Assembly (NCBI RefSeq): GCF_010078385.1
Contig: NZ_SIJC01000018.1
Coordinates: 1-54,478 of the forward strand
Length of the DNA: 54,478 nucleotides
Direction: 5' to 3'
Source: Chengkuizengella sediminis
Lineage (GTDB): Bacteria > Bacillota > Bacilli > Paenibacillales > KCTC-33759
Below, in pieces: positions 42,952-52,644 of the stretch. The number at the start of each line of letters is the position of its first letter. Position 1 is the stretch's first letter. The notes under the pieces were generated by a model. That model was not told the DNA's origin, did not search any database, and worked only from the letters and a program-made list of their open reading frames with translations. A program made the translations under genes and the position numbers.

Positions 42952-43427
42952 ATGAATGCTACCCCCTTATTAATTAATTATTCTAGATTATTGTGATTTC
43001 CACCTTCTTATAAATCATCTATTCAACCGACTCTTTCAATGTCCTTTAAATCGGGCATTAACCACCCATAGAATGTGGTTTGAGAAAAAAGGATCCTACC
43101 CCAAATTTAAATCAAGCACGATGGGATATGAGATTGAAGGAGAGCGAAATAGATGAATACATTATGGCTAAACTAATATAGTTTGAATCTAATTCAAACA
43201 GTTGTCCAAAGCAGGCTAAAGTCTTCTTGTTCAACAAAATAGCGCCTTTCTTGAAGAAGGTGCCTTTTTCATGATATTGTCAGATTATGAAGGAAGGGTT
43301 TTAAAGTGTATATTGTGAATTTTAAGATATTCCATAGATGGGCAATTTTATGGAATAAGCTATTTGTAACCTATTTGAGCGAACTAAAGCAGCAGTTTAG
43401 AGAATTTTTAAGTAAGTGGTGGTTAAT
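42952..43427. other. intergenic region with remnants
   Basis: About 475 bases without a clear gene. A stretch at 43087-43171 reads KDPTPNLNQARWDMR and then LKESEIDEYIMAKLI in one frame, followed by a stop, which looks like the C-terminus of a lost protein. A terminator follows at 43242-43268, and the dispersed motif GATGGGCAATTTTATGGAATA lies near 43336. Confidence 0.45.
43242..43268 (+). terminator. intrinsic terminator
   Basis: Stem GCGCCTT (43242-43248) and AAGGTGC (43257-43263) with one G-T pair, then CTTTTT. Such GCGCC hairpins with TTGAA loops are common after genes in Bacillales; here no intact gene precedes it. Confidence 0.65.
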
Positions 43428-43943
43428 TTGAAAAAAGTTATTCCTGATAAAATTCATATTATAGGGTCAGTTGGAAGTGGAAAAACAACTTTAGCAAGAG
43501 TTTTATCAAATTCGTATAATATACCATATTATGAATTAGATAATGTGGTGTGGGAAAGACATAAATCTGGAGATATTAGAAGAACTGATGAAGAAAGAGA
43601 TAATTATCTTGAAGAAATAATCAGTTCTGATGTTTGGATAATAGAAGGTGCCCATAATCATAAATGGGTAGAAAAAAGCTTTCAGAATGCTGATTTGATT
43701 ATTTTTTTGGATACACCGTATCCAAAAAGAATGGTAAGGATCATTAAGAGATTCATCTTGCAAAAAATGGGTTTGGAAAAGTCCAATTATAATCCAACTA
43801 TAAAAATATTTGGGAAGATGTTTCAATGGAATTCTGCTTTTGAGAAGAAAAGTAAACCAAAAATTTTAAAAATGCTAAATGAAAATAAATCTAATTCAAT
43901 TATTCTAAAGGATAATATGAAAATAGGTAAGTATTTCAAATAA
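43428..43943 (+). CDS. P-loop kinase-like protein (FlaR/adenylate kinase type)
   Basis: A 171-residue P-loop protein. The Walker A motif is GSVGSGKTTLAR near residues 12-23, followed by YYELDNVVWERH, DVWIIEGAH and IIFLDTPYPKRMVRIIKR. This order matches small kinase-like proteins annotated as DNA topology modulation protein FlaR or AAA family ATPase. The start is taken as TTG at 43428 (after GTGGTGG); GTG at 43416 or 43419 is possible. The role is unknown; such proteins sit beside accessory genes in many Bacillales. Confidence 0.7.
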   Translation: MKKVIPDKIHIIGSVGSGKTTLARVLSNSYNIPYYELDNVVWERHKSGDIRRTDEERDNYLEEIISSDVWIIEGAHNHKWVEKSFQNADLIIFLDTPYPKRMVRIIKRFILQKMGLEKSNYNPTIKIFGKMFQWNSAFEKKSKPKILKMLNENKSNSIILKDNMKIGKYFK

Positions 43944-44079
43944 CAGTTATATAGTTATAAACATAAATCTTCAATAATCTGAAGCCATTCTTAAAGATGG
44001 GTGCTGTTGGAATTTGGATCATAATTGTAGAATAAGAGATTTCCTTTAACGGGGACTAATATCAAAGGAGGATTTCTAT

Positions 44080-44847
44080 TTGAATCACGTTAAAATAATA
44101 GAGAACAAATTAATAAATTCGTTTAAAGTGTTAAATGGTCTACCAAATTATATTGCCATTGAAGAGAAGAATGAAATTGAGTTTGATAATGAGGAGTTAC
44201 AAAATAATCTAATAGAATTAATAAAGATAGGGGTAAAATTAGGAATTAATAGAATAAGCGCTCTTATTAATAGGACATCTCAACATTATTTAAACCTTTC
44301 TGAAATGCTGATTCATCATGGATTTGAACCATACGCCTCAAAAGTTGAAGTATATAGAGACTTACATGACATAAATAGCAATATAAAAGAGTATACATGG
44401 CGTTCCATAGAAGAAGCTACAATTTCTGAAGGCAAATTTAAGGAGTGTTGGAAACAATGTATGTCTGGATCAGATAATGCACCTTCATCTCTCACAATGG
44501 ATGAACATCTAAACTCAGTCAAAAGTGAACTAGGAGATAATTGGATGAGTTCTTGTAAGGTCATATTCTTAAAAGATAAATCTATAGGAATATCTATCCC
44601 ACATATTGAACCTGGTACTATAGATGAAGGAAGATTGTTCTATTTTGGAGTTTTACCTGAACATAGAGGAAAAGGACTCAGTTCTTTTATTCACCATCAA
44701 TCATTATATTTATTAAAACAAATGGGAGCTAGTTATTATATAGGAAGTACACACGAAAAAAATATAAAAATGCAAAAAGTATTCCAGAGAAATAATTGTT
44801 CAATAAAAGCACACACTGAATCCTATTATAAATATTTTAATATATAA
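44080..44847 (+). CDS. GNAT family N-acetyltransferase
   Basis: A 255-residue protein with an acetyltransferase domain at the C-terminus. The acetyl-CoA binding region is FYFGVLPEHRGKGLSSFIHHQ (in part), with the R/Q-x-x-G-x-G/A pattern RGKGL, followed by a core strand SYYIGSTHEKN and a final Tyr-rich helix. The first 120 residues form a second, less conserved GNAT-like half. The start TTG at 44080 follows AAAGGAGGATTTCTA. The acceptor may be an amino acid, peptide or drug; it cannot be read from the sequence. Confidence 0.78.
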   Translation: MNHVKIIENKLINSFKVLNGLPNYIAIEEKNEIEFDNEELQNNLIELIKIGVKLGINRISALINRTSQHYLNLSEMLIHHGFEPYASKVEVYRDLHDINSNIKEYTWRSIEEATISEGKFKECWKQCMSGSDNAPSSLTMDEHLNSVKSELGDNWMSSCKVIFLKDKSIGISIPHIEPGTIDEGRLFYFGVLPEHRGKGLSSFIHHQSLYLLKQMGASYYIGSTHEKNIKMQKVFQRNNCSIKAHTESYYKYFNI

Positions 44848-44886
44848 TTTATGTAAAACAATAACCTATGCTATCATGTATCCTAA

Positions 44887-46449
<1,563 letters not shown>

Positions 46450-46522
46450 AGTGAAGTGAATGCAGTGATTCTCATCTAAATGCAATTGTTATCAATATGA
46501 TTACATTATAGGAGATAACGAA

Positions 46523-47290
46523 ATGAAATATTTGAAACAGTTTTTATTTTTTGTATATCATCAAGCAATGTCGTGTATTTTTCCAGTGAGTATATTTTTA
46601 ACGCTTGCAGTCTCTAAAGTTATACATATTCCCTTTTTACCACGTTACGATTTTATATTGCTGAGTTGTATCTTTATACAATGGTTTATGGTGAGAAGTA
46701 ATTTAGAATCAATGGATGAGTTAAAAGTTATTTTCGTTTTTCATCTAATTGGACTTGTGTTAGAACTTTATAAAGTAAATATTGGATCGTGGTCTTATCC
46801 AGAGGAAGCTTATACAAAAATATTAGGTGTCCCGTTGTATAGTGGATTTATGTATGCTAGTGTAGCAAGTTATATGTGTCAAGCATGGCGTAGATTAAAA
46901 CTCACACTTATTTATTGGCCAAATCGTAAGATGGTTTGGGGTCTAGGTGTAATCATATATGTAAATTTTTTCACGAACTATGTCTTACCTGATATAAGAT
47001 GGATTTTGATCGGTTTATTGTTTATTTTATTTTATCGAAGCAAGGTGCTATTCAATTTAATGAATCAAGTTTATCGTATGCCCGTTACATTATCTTTTTT
47101 CCTGATCGGTTTTTTCATATGGATTGCAGAAAATATTTCGACTTTTTTAGGAGCCTGGCAGTATCCTAATCAATCAAACTTTTGGCAACTAGTTCATTTC
47201 AGTAAAATAACCTCGTGGTTTTTATTGGTTGTTATCACTTTTATGATCATCTCAGAGTTGAAATATGTAAAAGAACAGTTGCAAACATGA
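46523..47290 (+). CDS. DUF817 integral membrane protein (YoaT-like)
   Basis: A 255-residue membrane protein of the DUF817 (YoaT) family. Seven or eight hydrophobic segments are seen. Conserved family stretches are ELYKVNIGSWSYPEEAYTKI, VPLYSGFMYASVASYMCQAW and WIAENISTFLGAWQYPNQ, with paired aromatic and His residues (FSKITSW). The ATG follows TATAGGAGATAACGA. Function is not known to me. It lies between the efflux pump and a chemotaxis receptor on the same strand, with separate spacings. Confidence 0.83.
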   Translation: MKYLKQFLFFVYHQAMSCIFPVSIFLTLAVSKVIHIPFLPRYDFILLSCIFIQWFMVRSNLESMDELKVIFVFHLIGLVLELYKVNIGSWSYPEEAYTKILGVPLYSGFMYASVASYMCQAWRRLKLTLIYWPNRKMVWGLGVIIYVNFFTNYVLPDIRWILIGLLFILFYRSKVLFNLMNQVYRMPVTLSFFLIGFFIWIAENISTFLGAWQYPNQSNFWQLVHFSKITSWFLLVVITFMIISELKYVKEQLQT

Positions 47291-47352
47291 TTAAATGGTA
47301 TAATGAACATGTTCAACAATCTTATATATTTTTAATGTAAAGGGGTAATAAA

Positions 47353-48618
47353 ATGAGGGGGACGGTTTCACTTTATCGTTATTTATTCCGGACAATAATA
47401 CTCATTATTTTTGGGGGTCTACTATTAGGTTGTTCTATTGGATTTATGATTGATTTACAAGGGAAATTATTTTGGTTGAATACGGTTGGAATAACAGTAG
47501 GTGGAGTGATCATAGGTTCTATCATAACCATTCTAAACTTTAAAAGATTTATTATGCCTATGAAGGATATTATAAATGGAGTCAATCAGATGGCTGCAGG
47601 TGATTTGTCTTCTAAGATTGATGTGGAAAAAGTAGGGGAGTTAAAACCGATCGCAATAGCGATGAATGAGATGGCTAATCAGTGGAAGGATCTTATACAT
47701 AAAATTTCTCAGGTTTCTAACCAGGTTACTGATCAATCAAATGAATTATCTGCTATAACGGAGCAAAATTATCAGTCAATTGATGAAATTTCAAAAGTGG
47801 TTCAAGAAGTAGCTTTTGGATCAGAAAAACAGGTTATGAAAATTACGGATACTTATCATTCTGTAACGGATATTTCAGAAGGAATTGGTCAAATTACAGG
47901 ATCGATTCAGTCCATATCTGAAATGACAAAATCAACAAATGATAAAGCAGTTGATGGAAATCAGGTTGTACAGGCAGGTATGGAGCAAATGAAATCATTA
48001 GAAGAAAAAGTAACTTATACTTCAAATATAGTGAATTCCTTTGATGAAAAATCTCAGGAAATAGGCAAAATCATTACGATGATTACAGACATATCTCAGC
48101 AAACGAATCTTTTATCCTTAAATGCTTCCATTGAAGCGGCACGTGCGGGTGAACATGGAAGAGGTTTTGCAGTCGTTGCAGGAGAAGTAAGAAAACTTGC
48201 AGAACAATCAGCAAAAGCATCTGAAGATATCAGTAAGTTGATTCAAGAAATTCAAGGTGAAGCAGGACAGGCTGTGACGGCAATAGAAGAAGGGAAAGCT
48301 TCATTTGATCAAAGTTATTCATTGGTTGGGGGAACAGGGGGAACTTTTAATGAGATTGTGAAAAAGATTCAAGAAGTATCCCATGAATTTCAAGAAGTAT
48401 CAGCAACAATGCAGCAGATGCATGCAGGTTTCAAAGATATGATTGCTTTAGCGAAAGAGGTTGTTGAAGTATCTGATAGTTCATCTGCTAAATCTCAACA
48501 AATTGCCGCATTAACGGAAGAGCAAAATGCTTCCACTGAAGAGATATCAGCTTCAGCAAATCAACTAAATACATTAGCTTTTGATTTACAGGAAATGATT
48601 CAGAAGTTTAAAGTGTAA
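47353..48618 (+). CDS. methyl-accepting chemotaxis protein without sensor domain
   Basis: A 421-residue receptor. Two membrane segments (about residues 10-32 and 40-62) are separated by only a few residues, so there is no extracellular sensor domain. A HAMP domain follows (residues 62-115, [23 protein letters not shown]). The signalling hairpin contains the conserved tip [35 protein letters not shown] (in part), and the coiled coil ends at the C-terminus without a pentapeptide tether. It probably senses the membrane state or an internal signal, or works with another protein. The ATG follows AAAGGGGTAATAAA. Confidence 0.9.
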   Translation: MRGTVSLYRYLFRTIILIIFGGLLLGCSIGFMIDLQGKLFWLNTVGITVGGVIIGSIITILNFKRFIMPMKDIINGVNQMAAGDLSSKIDVEKVGELKPIAIAMNEMANQWKDLIHKISQVSNQVTDQSNELSAITEQNYQSIDEISKVVQEVAFGSEKQVMKITDTYHSVTDISEGIGQITGSIQSISEMTKSTNDKAVDGNQVVQAGMEQMKSLEEKVTYTSNIVNSFDEKSQEIGKIITMITDISQQTNLLSLNASIEAARAGEHGRGFAVVAGEVRKLAEQSAKASEDISKLIQEIQGEAGQAVTAIEEGKASFDQSYSLVGGTGGTFNEIVKKIQEVSHEFQEVSATMQQMHAGFKDMIALAKEVVEVSDSSSAKSQQIAALTEEQNASTEEISASANQLNTLAFDLQEMIQKFKV

Positions 48619-48633
48619 TGAATTTGAAAACAG

Positions 48634-48681
48634 AGGTTATCCATTGTGTTTAAGAAAAACGATAATGGATAACCTTTTTTT
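48634..48681 (+). terminator. terminator of the chemotaxis receptor gene
   Basis: A 12-bp perfect stem AGGTTATCCATT (48634-48645) and AATGGATAACCT (48664-48675), followed by a T-run to 48681. Confidence 0.88.
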
Positions 48682-48709
48682 ACTGATTTAGATAACCCCA
48701 GATTGCATC

Positions 48710-49618
48710 TCAGTGTTCCACTGTATTTCGTAAAACTCCTATACCTTCTATTGTAATTTCAATATGATCCCCTGGCTGTAATAAACGAGGAGGTTTAAAT
48801 CCTTTTCCAACACCTGCAGGAGTACCCGTTGCAATGATATCACCAGGTTCTAATGTAAGACCTTTAGAAATAATAGAGATGATGTTTTCTACATCAAATA
48901 TAAATAATTCAGTATTTGCATCTTGTCTTATTTCACCATTTACTTTCGTTTGTAAGTTTAAGTGATTTGGGTTATTAATTTCTGCCTTATGTACAATAGC
49001 TGGTCCCATCGGACAGGATGAATCTAAACTTTTTCCTATGAAAAATTGTTTATGTTTTTTTTGTAAGTCCCTAGCAGTTATGTCATTTATGATCGTATAT
49101 CCAAACACATAATCTAAAGCTTGTCCTGTTGAAATGTTTTTACCTTTTTTACCAATGATAACAGCAAGCTCACCTTCATAATCCAATTCATCTGTCACTT
49201 GTTTGTGATTTAAAATGATATCTTCGGTTCCAATTACAGTTGTTGGAGGTTTGGTAAAAACGATGGGATCGGATGGAAGATCCGCAGCGCTACCCATTTC
49301 AAGTACATGATCTTTATAGTTCTTTCCAATACAAAATACATTTTTTGATGGTCTTGGGATGGGGGCAAGTACTTTGATATTATTTATTTGATATTTGAAT
49401 GTATTCTGATCAGGATTTTCTATGATCCATTGTTTCAGGGAACTTGCTAAACTAAGGAATTGCTCTCCTAATTTGATACATTCGATCATTGAGGCAGGTA
49501 ACTGAGCTGTTTGATGTTTGGTTTTATCTGCTAGAGTAAGATCGAGCACGTAAGAAAACTTTTCATCTGTGATTCCAATAAATGTTCTATTGTCTTTTTC
49601 TGCTGTTACAAATCTCAT
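48710..49618 (-). CDS. fumarylacetoacetate hydrolase family protein
   Basis: A 302-residue FAH-family enzyme. The metal-binding residues are visible in DYEGELAVIIGKKG (the E-x-E pair) with an Asp further on in IINDITARD, and the conserved GKSLDSSCPMGPAIV and GDIIATGTPAGVG blocks follow. Members hydrolyse or decarboxylate C-C bonds of acyl-pyruvates, oxaloacetate or catechol breakdown products; the substrate is not clear from sequence. The start ATG at 49618 follows TTAGGAGAATGATAG. It is divergent to the fni operon and shares the intergenic region with its promoter. Confidence 0.85.
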   Translation of the reverse strand: MRFVTAEKDNRTFIGITDEKFSYVLDLTLADKTKHQTAQLPASMIECIKLGEQFLSLASSLKQWIIENPDQNTFKYQINNIKVLAPIPRPSKNVFCIGKNYKDHVLEMGSAADLPSDPIVFTKPPTTVIGTEDIILNHKQVTDELDYEGELAVIIGKKGKNISTGQALDYVFGYTIINDITARDLQKKHKQFFIGKSLDSSCPMGPAIVHKAEINNPNHLNLQTKVNGEIRQDANTELFIFDVENIISIISKGLTLEPGDIIATGTPAGVGKGFKPPRLLQPGDHIEITIEGIGVLRNTVEH

Positions 49619-49724
49619 CTATCATTCTCCTAACCCTATAACAATGTTATTTGATTTTATTTTAACATACGAATTGTATGATTAGATATTCCACATAAGG
49701 TTAATGCGTTAAGTAAAAAAAAGA

Positions 49725-49754
49725 TTGACATATAAAAAGTTTCCCATGTATAAT
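49725..49754 (+). promoter_or_regulatory. sigma-A promoter P1 of the fni-znuCB operon
   Basis: TTGACA at 49725-49730 and TATAAT at 49749-49754, both full consensus, with an 18-base spacer. The Zur box begins eight bases after the -10 element. Confidence 0.8.
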
Positions 49755-49761
49755 TTTTATT

Positions 49762-49786
49762 GTAAATAGTAATGATTACGATTTAC
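49762..49786. promoter_or_regulatory. Zur box
   Basis: Inverted repeat GTAAATAGTAAT (49762-49773), a central G, and ATTACGATTTAC (49775-49786), with one mismatch in the twelve pairs. The core 49764-49784 matches the Bacillus Zur consensus (AAATCGTAAT-N-ATTACGATTT) except for one base. It covers the expected start site of promoter P1, an ideal repressor position. Zinc-loaded Zur would block P1. Confidence 0.85.
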
Positions 49787-49817
49787 TTTTCAGAAACTGA
49801 ATACAAATCCTCAAATG

Positions 49818-49845
49818 TTCAAATGCTGCTCTTATAAGGTATAAT
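49818..49845 (+). promoter_or_regulatory. candidate second promoter P2 of fni
   Basis: TTCAAA at 49818-49823 and TATAAT at 49840-49845 with a 16-base spacer, downstream of the Zur box. It could give a zinc-independent level of fni. Confidence 0.55.
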
Positions 49846-49917
49846 AAAGCATGATGATTTTAATATGAAAGAATAGTTTATATTATAAATAAATAAAACA
49901 CATAGAGGATAAGTGAT

Positions 49918-50970
49918 ATGAGGGAACAAAGAAAACTGGATCATTTAAACTTAGCCCTACAATCAAATAAAAGTGAACGTCATTCATCATTTGATGATTT
50001 ACATTTTATTCATCGTTCCGTACCTGAAATGGATGTTCGGGAGTGTAATTTAAGTGTGAATTTAGGAGGAAAGAATTTGAACTCTCCTCTAGTTATCAAT
50101 GCGATGACAGGTGGTGCTTTTTCCACAGAAGAAATTAATCGTGATTTAGCTGTCATCGCAAGGGAGACGGGAATTACACTAGCAGTTGGTTCGCAAAAAG
50201 CAGCATTGCGTAATCATAAACTAGTCCGCACGTATGAAGTGGTTCGAAAAGTAAATCCTAAAGGGATGATTTTTGCAAATGTGAGTGCAGATAGTGCTGT
50301 AGAGGATGCGATGGAAGCAATTGAAATGCTGCAAGCGGATATGCTTCAATTACACTTAAATATTCCACAAGAGTTAGTTATGCCAGAGGGAGATCGACAT
50401 TTTAAAGGTATGATTGAAAAAATACATCATATAAAAGATAAAGCACCTGTTCCTGTAATTGTAAAAGAAGTTGGATTTGGGATGTGTCAAGAGACATATG
50501 AAATTCTGAAAGGTGTAGGAATTGATATCATTGACGTAGGGGGCAAGGGTGGTACGAACTTTGTTTGGATAGAAAATCAAAGGAGAGAAGCCAAAGATTT
50601 TGATTTTATAGATGGGTGGGGGCAATCCACTGTCGTTTCTTTGATTGAGTCTGCTGATTATCAAACCGAGATTGATTTTATATCCTCTGGAGGCATTCGA
50701 AACCCACTTGATATGGTGAAAAGCTTTGCTCTAGGTGCTAAGGCAATTGGTTTGGCATCCCCTGTGTTGTCTCTTTTAAAGGAACAAGGAGTTGAGAAAA
50801 CGATACATAGGATTCAAAATTGGCATGAACAGATCAAATTGATCATGACGATGCTTGGAAAACCACGTGTTGAAAAGCTAATAAATGCTTCTCTTGTTTT
50901 TACCGGAACAACCAAAGAATGGTGTGAATGCAGAGACATTGATTATAAATCCTATGCAAAAAGAAGGTAG
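49918..50970 (+). CDS. fni: isopentenyl-diphosphate delta-isomerase, type 2
   Basis: A 350-residue FMN- and NADPH-dependent isomerase that interconverts IPP and DMAPP. Family motifs are present: the N-terminal RKLDHLNLAL, VINAMTGG, the SQKAAL region, QLHLNIPQEL, VIVKEVGFG, DIIDVGGKGGTNFVWIE and SSGGIRNPLDMVKSFALGA for FMN binding. Length is normal. The start ATG follows TAGAGGATAAGTGAT. It is the first gene after the Zur box and lies 32 bases before the zinc ABC transporter genes, an unexpected partner for a zinc operon. Confidence 0.93.
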   Translation: MREQRKLDHLNLALQSNKSERHSSFDDLHFIHRSVPEMDVRECNLSVNLGGKNLNSPLVINAMTGGAFSTEEINRDLAVIARETGITLAVGSQKAALRNHKLVRTYEVVRKVNPKGMIFANVSADSAVEDAMEAIEMLQADMLQLHLNIPQELVMPEGDRHFKGMIEKIHHIKDKAPVPVIVKEVGFGMCQETYEILKGVGIDIIDVGGKGGTNFVWIENQRREAKDFDFIDGWGQSTVVSLIESADYQTEIDFISSGGIRNPLDMVKSFALGAKAIGLASPVLSLLKEQGVEKTIHRIQNWHEQIKLIMTMLGKPRVEKLINASLVFTGTTKEWCECRDIDYKSYAKRR

Positions 50971-51002
50971 GCAATAGGATAAGGTTAGGAGAATGAAAAA
51001 AA

Positions 51003-51797
51003 ATGAATGAATCGAATAATAATCGCTTTGATCTGTGTCATGAGTGTATCATTTCAATAGAAGATGTTTCGTTTTATTACGAAAATAAAACACCTGTGAT
51101 TCAGAATTTGAATTTTAAAATATTAGAGAGAGATTTTGTAGGTTTGATTGGCTCTAACGGAGCAGGTAAATCAACTTTACTAAAAATGATCGCAGGTTTA
51201 ATTAAACCTGTAAGTGGTAAGATTAGATTGTTTGATCAGCCGATATCAGAGTTTAAAGATTGGGAACGAATTGGTTATGTGCCTCAAAAAAATGCAATGA
51301 ACCCATTTTTTCCTGCTACAGTAAAGGAAGTTGTGCTTTCTGGTTTATACGGCAAGAAAAAAATGTTTAAACGTCTAACAAAAAAAGAATTACAGAAATG
51401 TGATGATTCACTTCAAGCTCTTGGTATAGAAAAGTTAGCTCATCGTCGAATTGGGAACTTATCTGGAGGTCAACAACAACGCGCATTTTTAGCAAGAGCA
51501 TTAATTAATAATCCAGATTTACTCATTTTAGATGAACCGATGGTTGGTATTGATACTGAAACACAAGAAAGTTTTTTTCATATGATTCAACATATGCATA
51601 AACAGCATAATATTACTTTTTTGATGGTTTCTCATGATGTTGATATGATGCATTCCTATTTGGGAAAAGAAGCGATACATACTGCAGGGAAGTTAAAGTT
51701 TTATGTAAAGCATTCACACGATTTGGAAGATTGTGTAGAAACAGATTTAACACACTCTATGAAAGGCTTTTTAAAAAGTGAAGCTTTGAAAATATGA
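51003..51797 (+). CDS. znuC: zinc/metal ABC transporter ATP-binding protein
   Basis: A 264-residue ABC ATPase of the metal uptake type (ZnuC/AdcC/MntB). Walker A is GSNGAGKST (residues 50-58), the Q-loop lies in YVPQKN, the signature is LSGGQQQR, Walker B is LLILDEPMVGID and the switch His is in VSHDVD. The N-terminus carries His and Cys residues (LCHECII), and the C-terminus several His residues. Zinc is inferred from the Zur box rather than from the sequence itself. ATG at 51003 follows TTAGGAGAATGAAAAAA. The permease gene follows 22 bases later. Confidence 0.88.
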   Translation: MNESNNNRFDLCHECIISIEDVSFYYENKTPVIQNLNFKILERDFVGLIGSNGAGKSTLLKMIAGLIKPVSGKIRLFDQPISEFKDWERIGYVPQKNAMNPFFPATVKEVVLSGLYGKKKMFKRLTKKELQKCDDSLQALGIEKLAHRRIGNLSGGQQQRAFLARALINNPDLLILDEPMVGIDTETQESFFHMIQHMHKQHNITFLMVSHDVDMMHSYLGKEAIHTAGKLKFYVKHSHDLEDCVETDLTHSMKGFLKSEALKI

Positions 51798-51819
51798 TTT
51801 GATTTTGGAGGATTGAAAT

Positions 51820-52626
51820 TTGGATTTAGATATATTTTTATTTCCCTTTTTTCAAAAAACACTGTTTGTTGGTTTTTTGATAGGAATTGTTGCACCATTA
51901 ATTGGTGTTTATATCGTATTAAGAAGATTATCCATGATTGGGGATGCTTTATCTCATGTTTCCATTGCAGGAGTAGCTTTAGGATTTATTATTGAGGTTT
52001 ATCCTCTTGCACTTGGTATTGTTTTTGCTCTGATTGCTTCTTTTGCTATAGAGAAATTAAGAAAAGCCTATCCAAGTTACGCAGAATTATCCATTGCTAT
52101 CATAATGTCTGGAGGTATAGCCTTTGCGTCTGTTTTATTTACATCAGGTAAAGGATTCAACATCAATGTACAAGATTATTTGTTTGGGAGTATCGTTGCA
52201 CTAGACACTGCCGATATTTGGATTGTTTTTGCTGTAACGTTGTTAGTGATTGCATTTGTTGCTATTTCATACAAGGAATTATTTTTAATTACACTAGACG
52301 AAGAGGCAGCAAGTGTGAGTGGACTTCCTACGCGACTTTATAACATTTTAATTACGACTTTAACAGCACTTGTGATCAGTGTCATTATAAAAATAGTTGG
52401 AGCATTATTAGTATCAGCTTTAATAACGATTCCAGTTGCATGTAGCTTAGTCATTGGAAAAAGTTTTCGACATACGATGTGGATGGCGATTGTATTTTCT
52501 GAGATTGCAGTCATGGGTGGTTTGGTCATTGCAGGAATATGGAATTTTGCTCCGGGAGGTACGGTTGTATTATTGTCCATTGCATTGTTAATGTTTTCGT
52601 TTTTATTTTCAAGAAAAAAAACATAG
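51820..52626 (+). CDS. znuB: zinc/metal ABC transporter permease
   Basis: A 268-residue ABC-3 family permease with about eight membrane segments. Family blocks are FLIGIVAPLIGVYIVLRRLSMIGDALSHVSIAGVALGF (in part), YLFGSIVAL, SVIIKIVGALLVSALITIPVA and GTVVLLSIALLMF, as in ZnuB/TroC-like importers. TTG at 51820 follows GGAGGATTGAAATT. No solute-binding protein (ZnuA) gene is in the window, so the importer must use one encoded elsewhere. Confidence 0.88.
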   Translation: MDLDIFLFPFFQKTLFVGFLIGIVAPLIGVYIVLRRLSMIGDALSHVSIAGVALGFIIEVYPLALGIVFALIASFAIEKLRKAYPSYAELSIAIIMSGGIAFASVLFTSGKGFNINVQDYLFGSIVALDTADIWIVFAVTLLVIAFVAISYKELFLITLDEEAASVSGLPTRLYNILITTLTALVISVIIKIVGALLVSALITIPVACSLVIGKSFRHTMWMAIVFSEIAVMGGLVIAGIWNFAPGGTVVLLSIALLMFSFLFSRKKT

Positions 52627-52644
52627 TAGAAGGGGCAAACAAAG

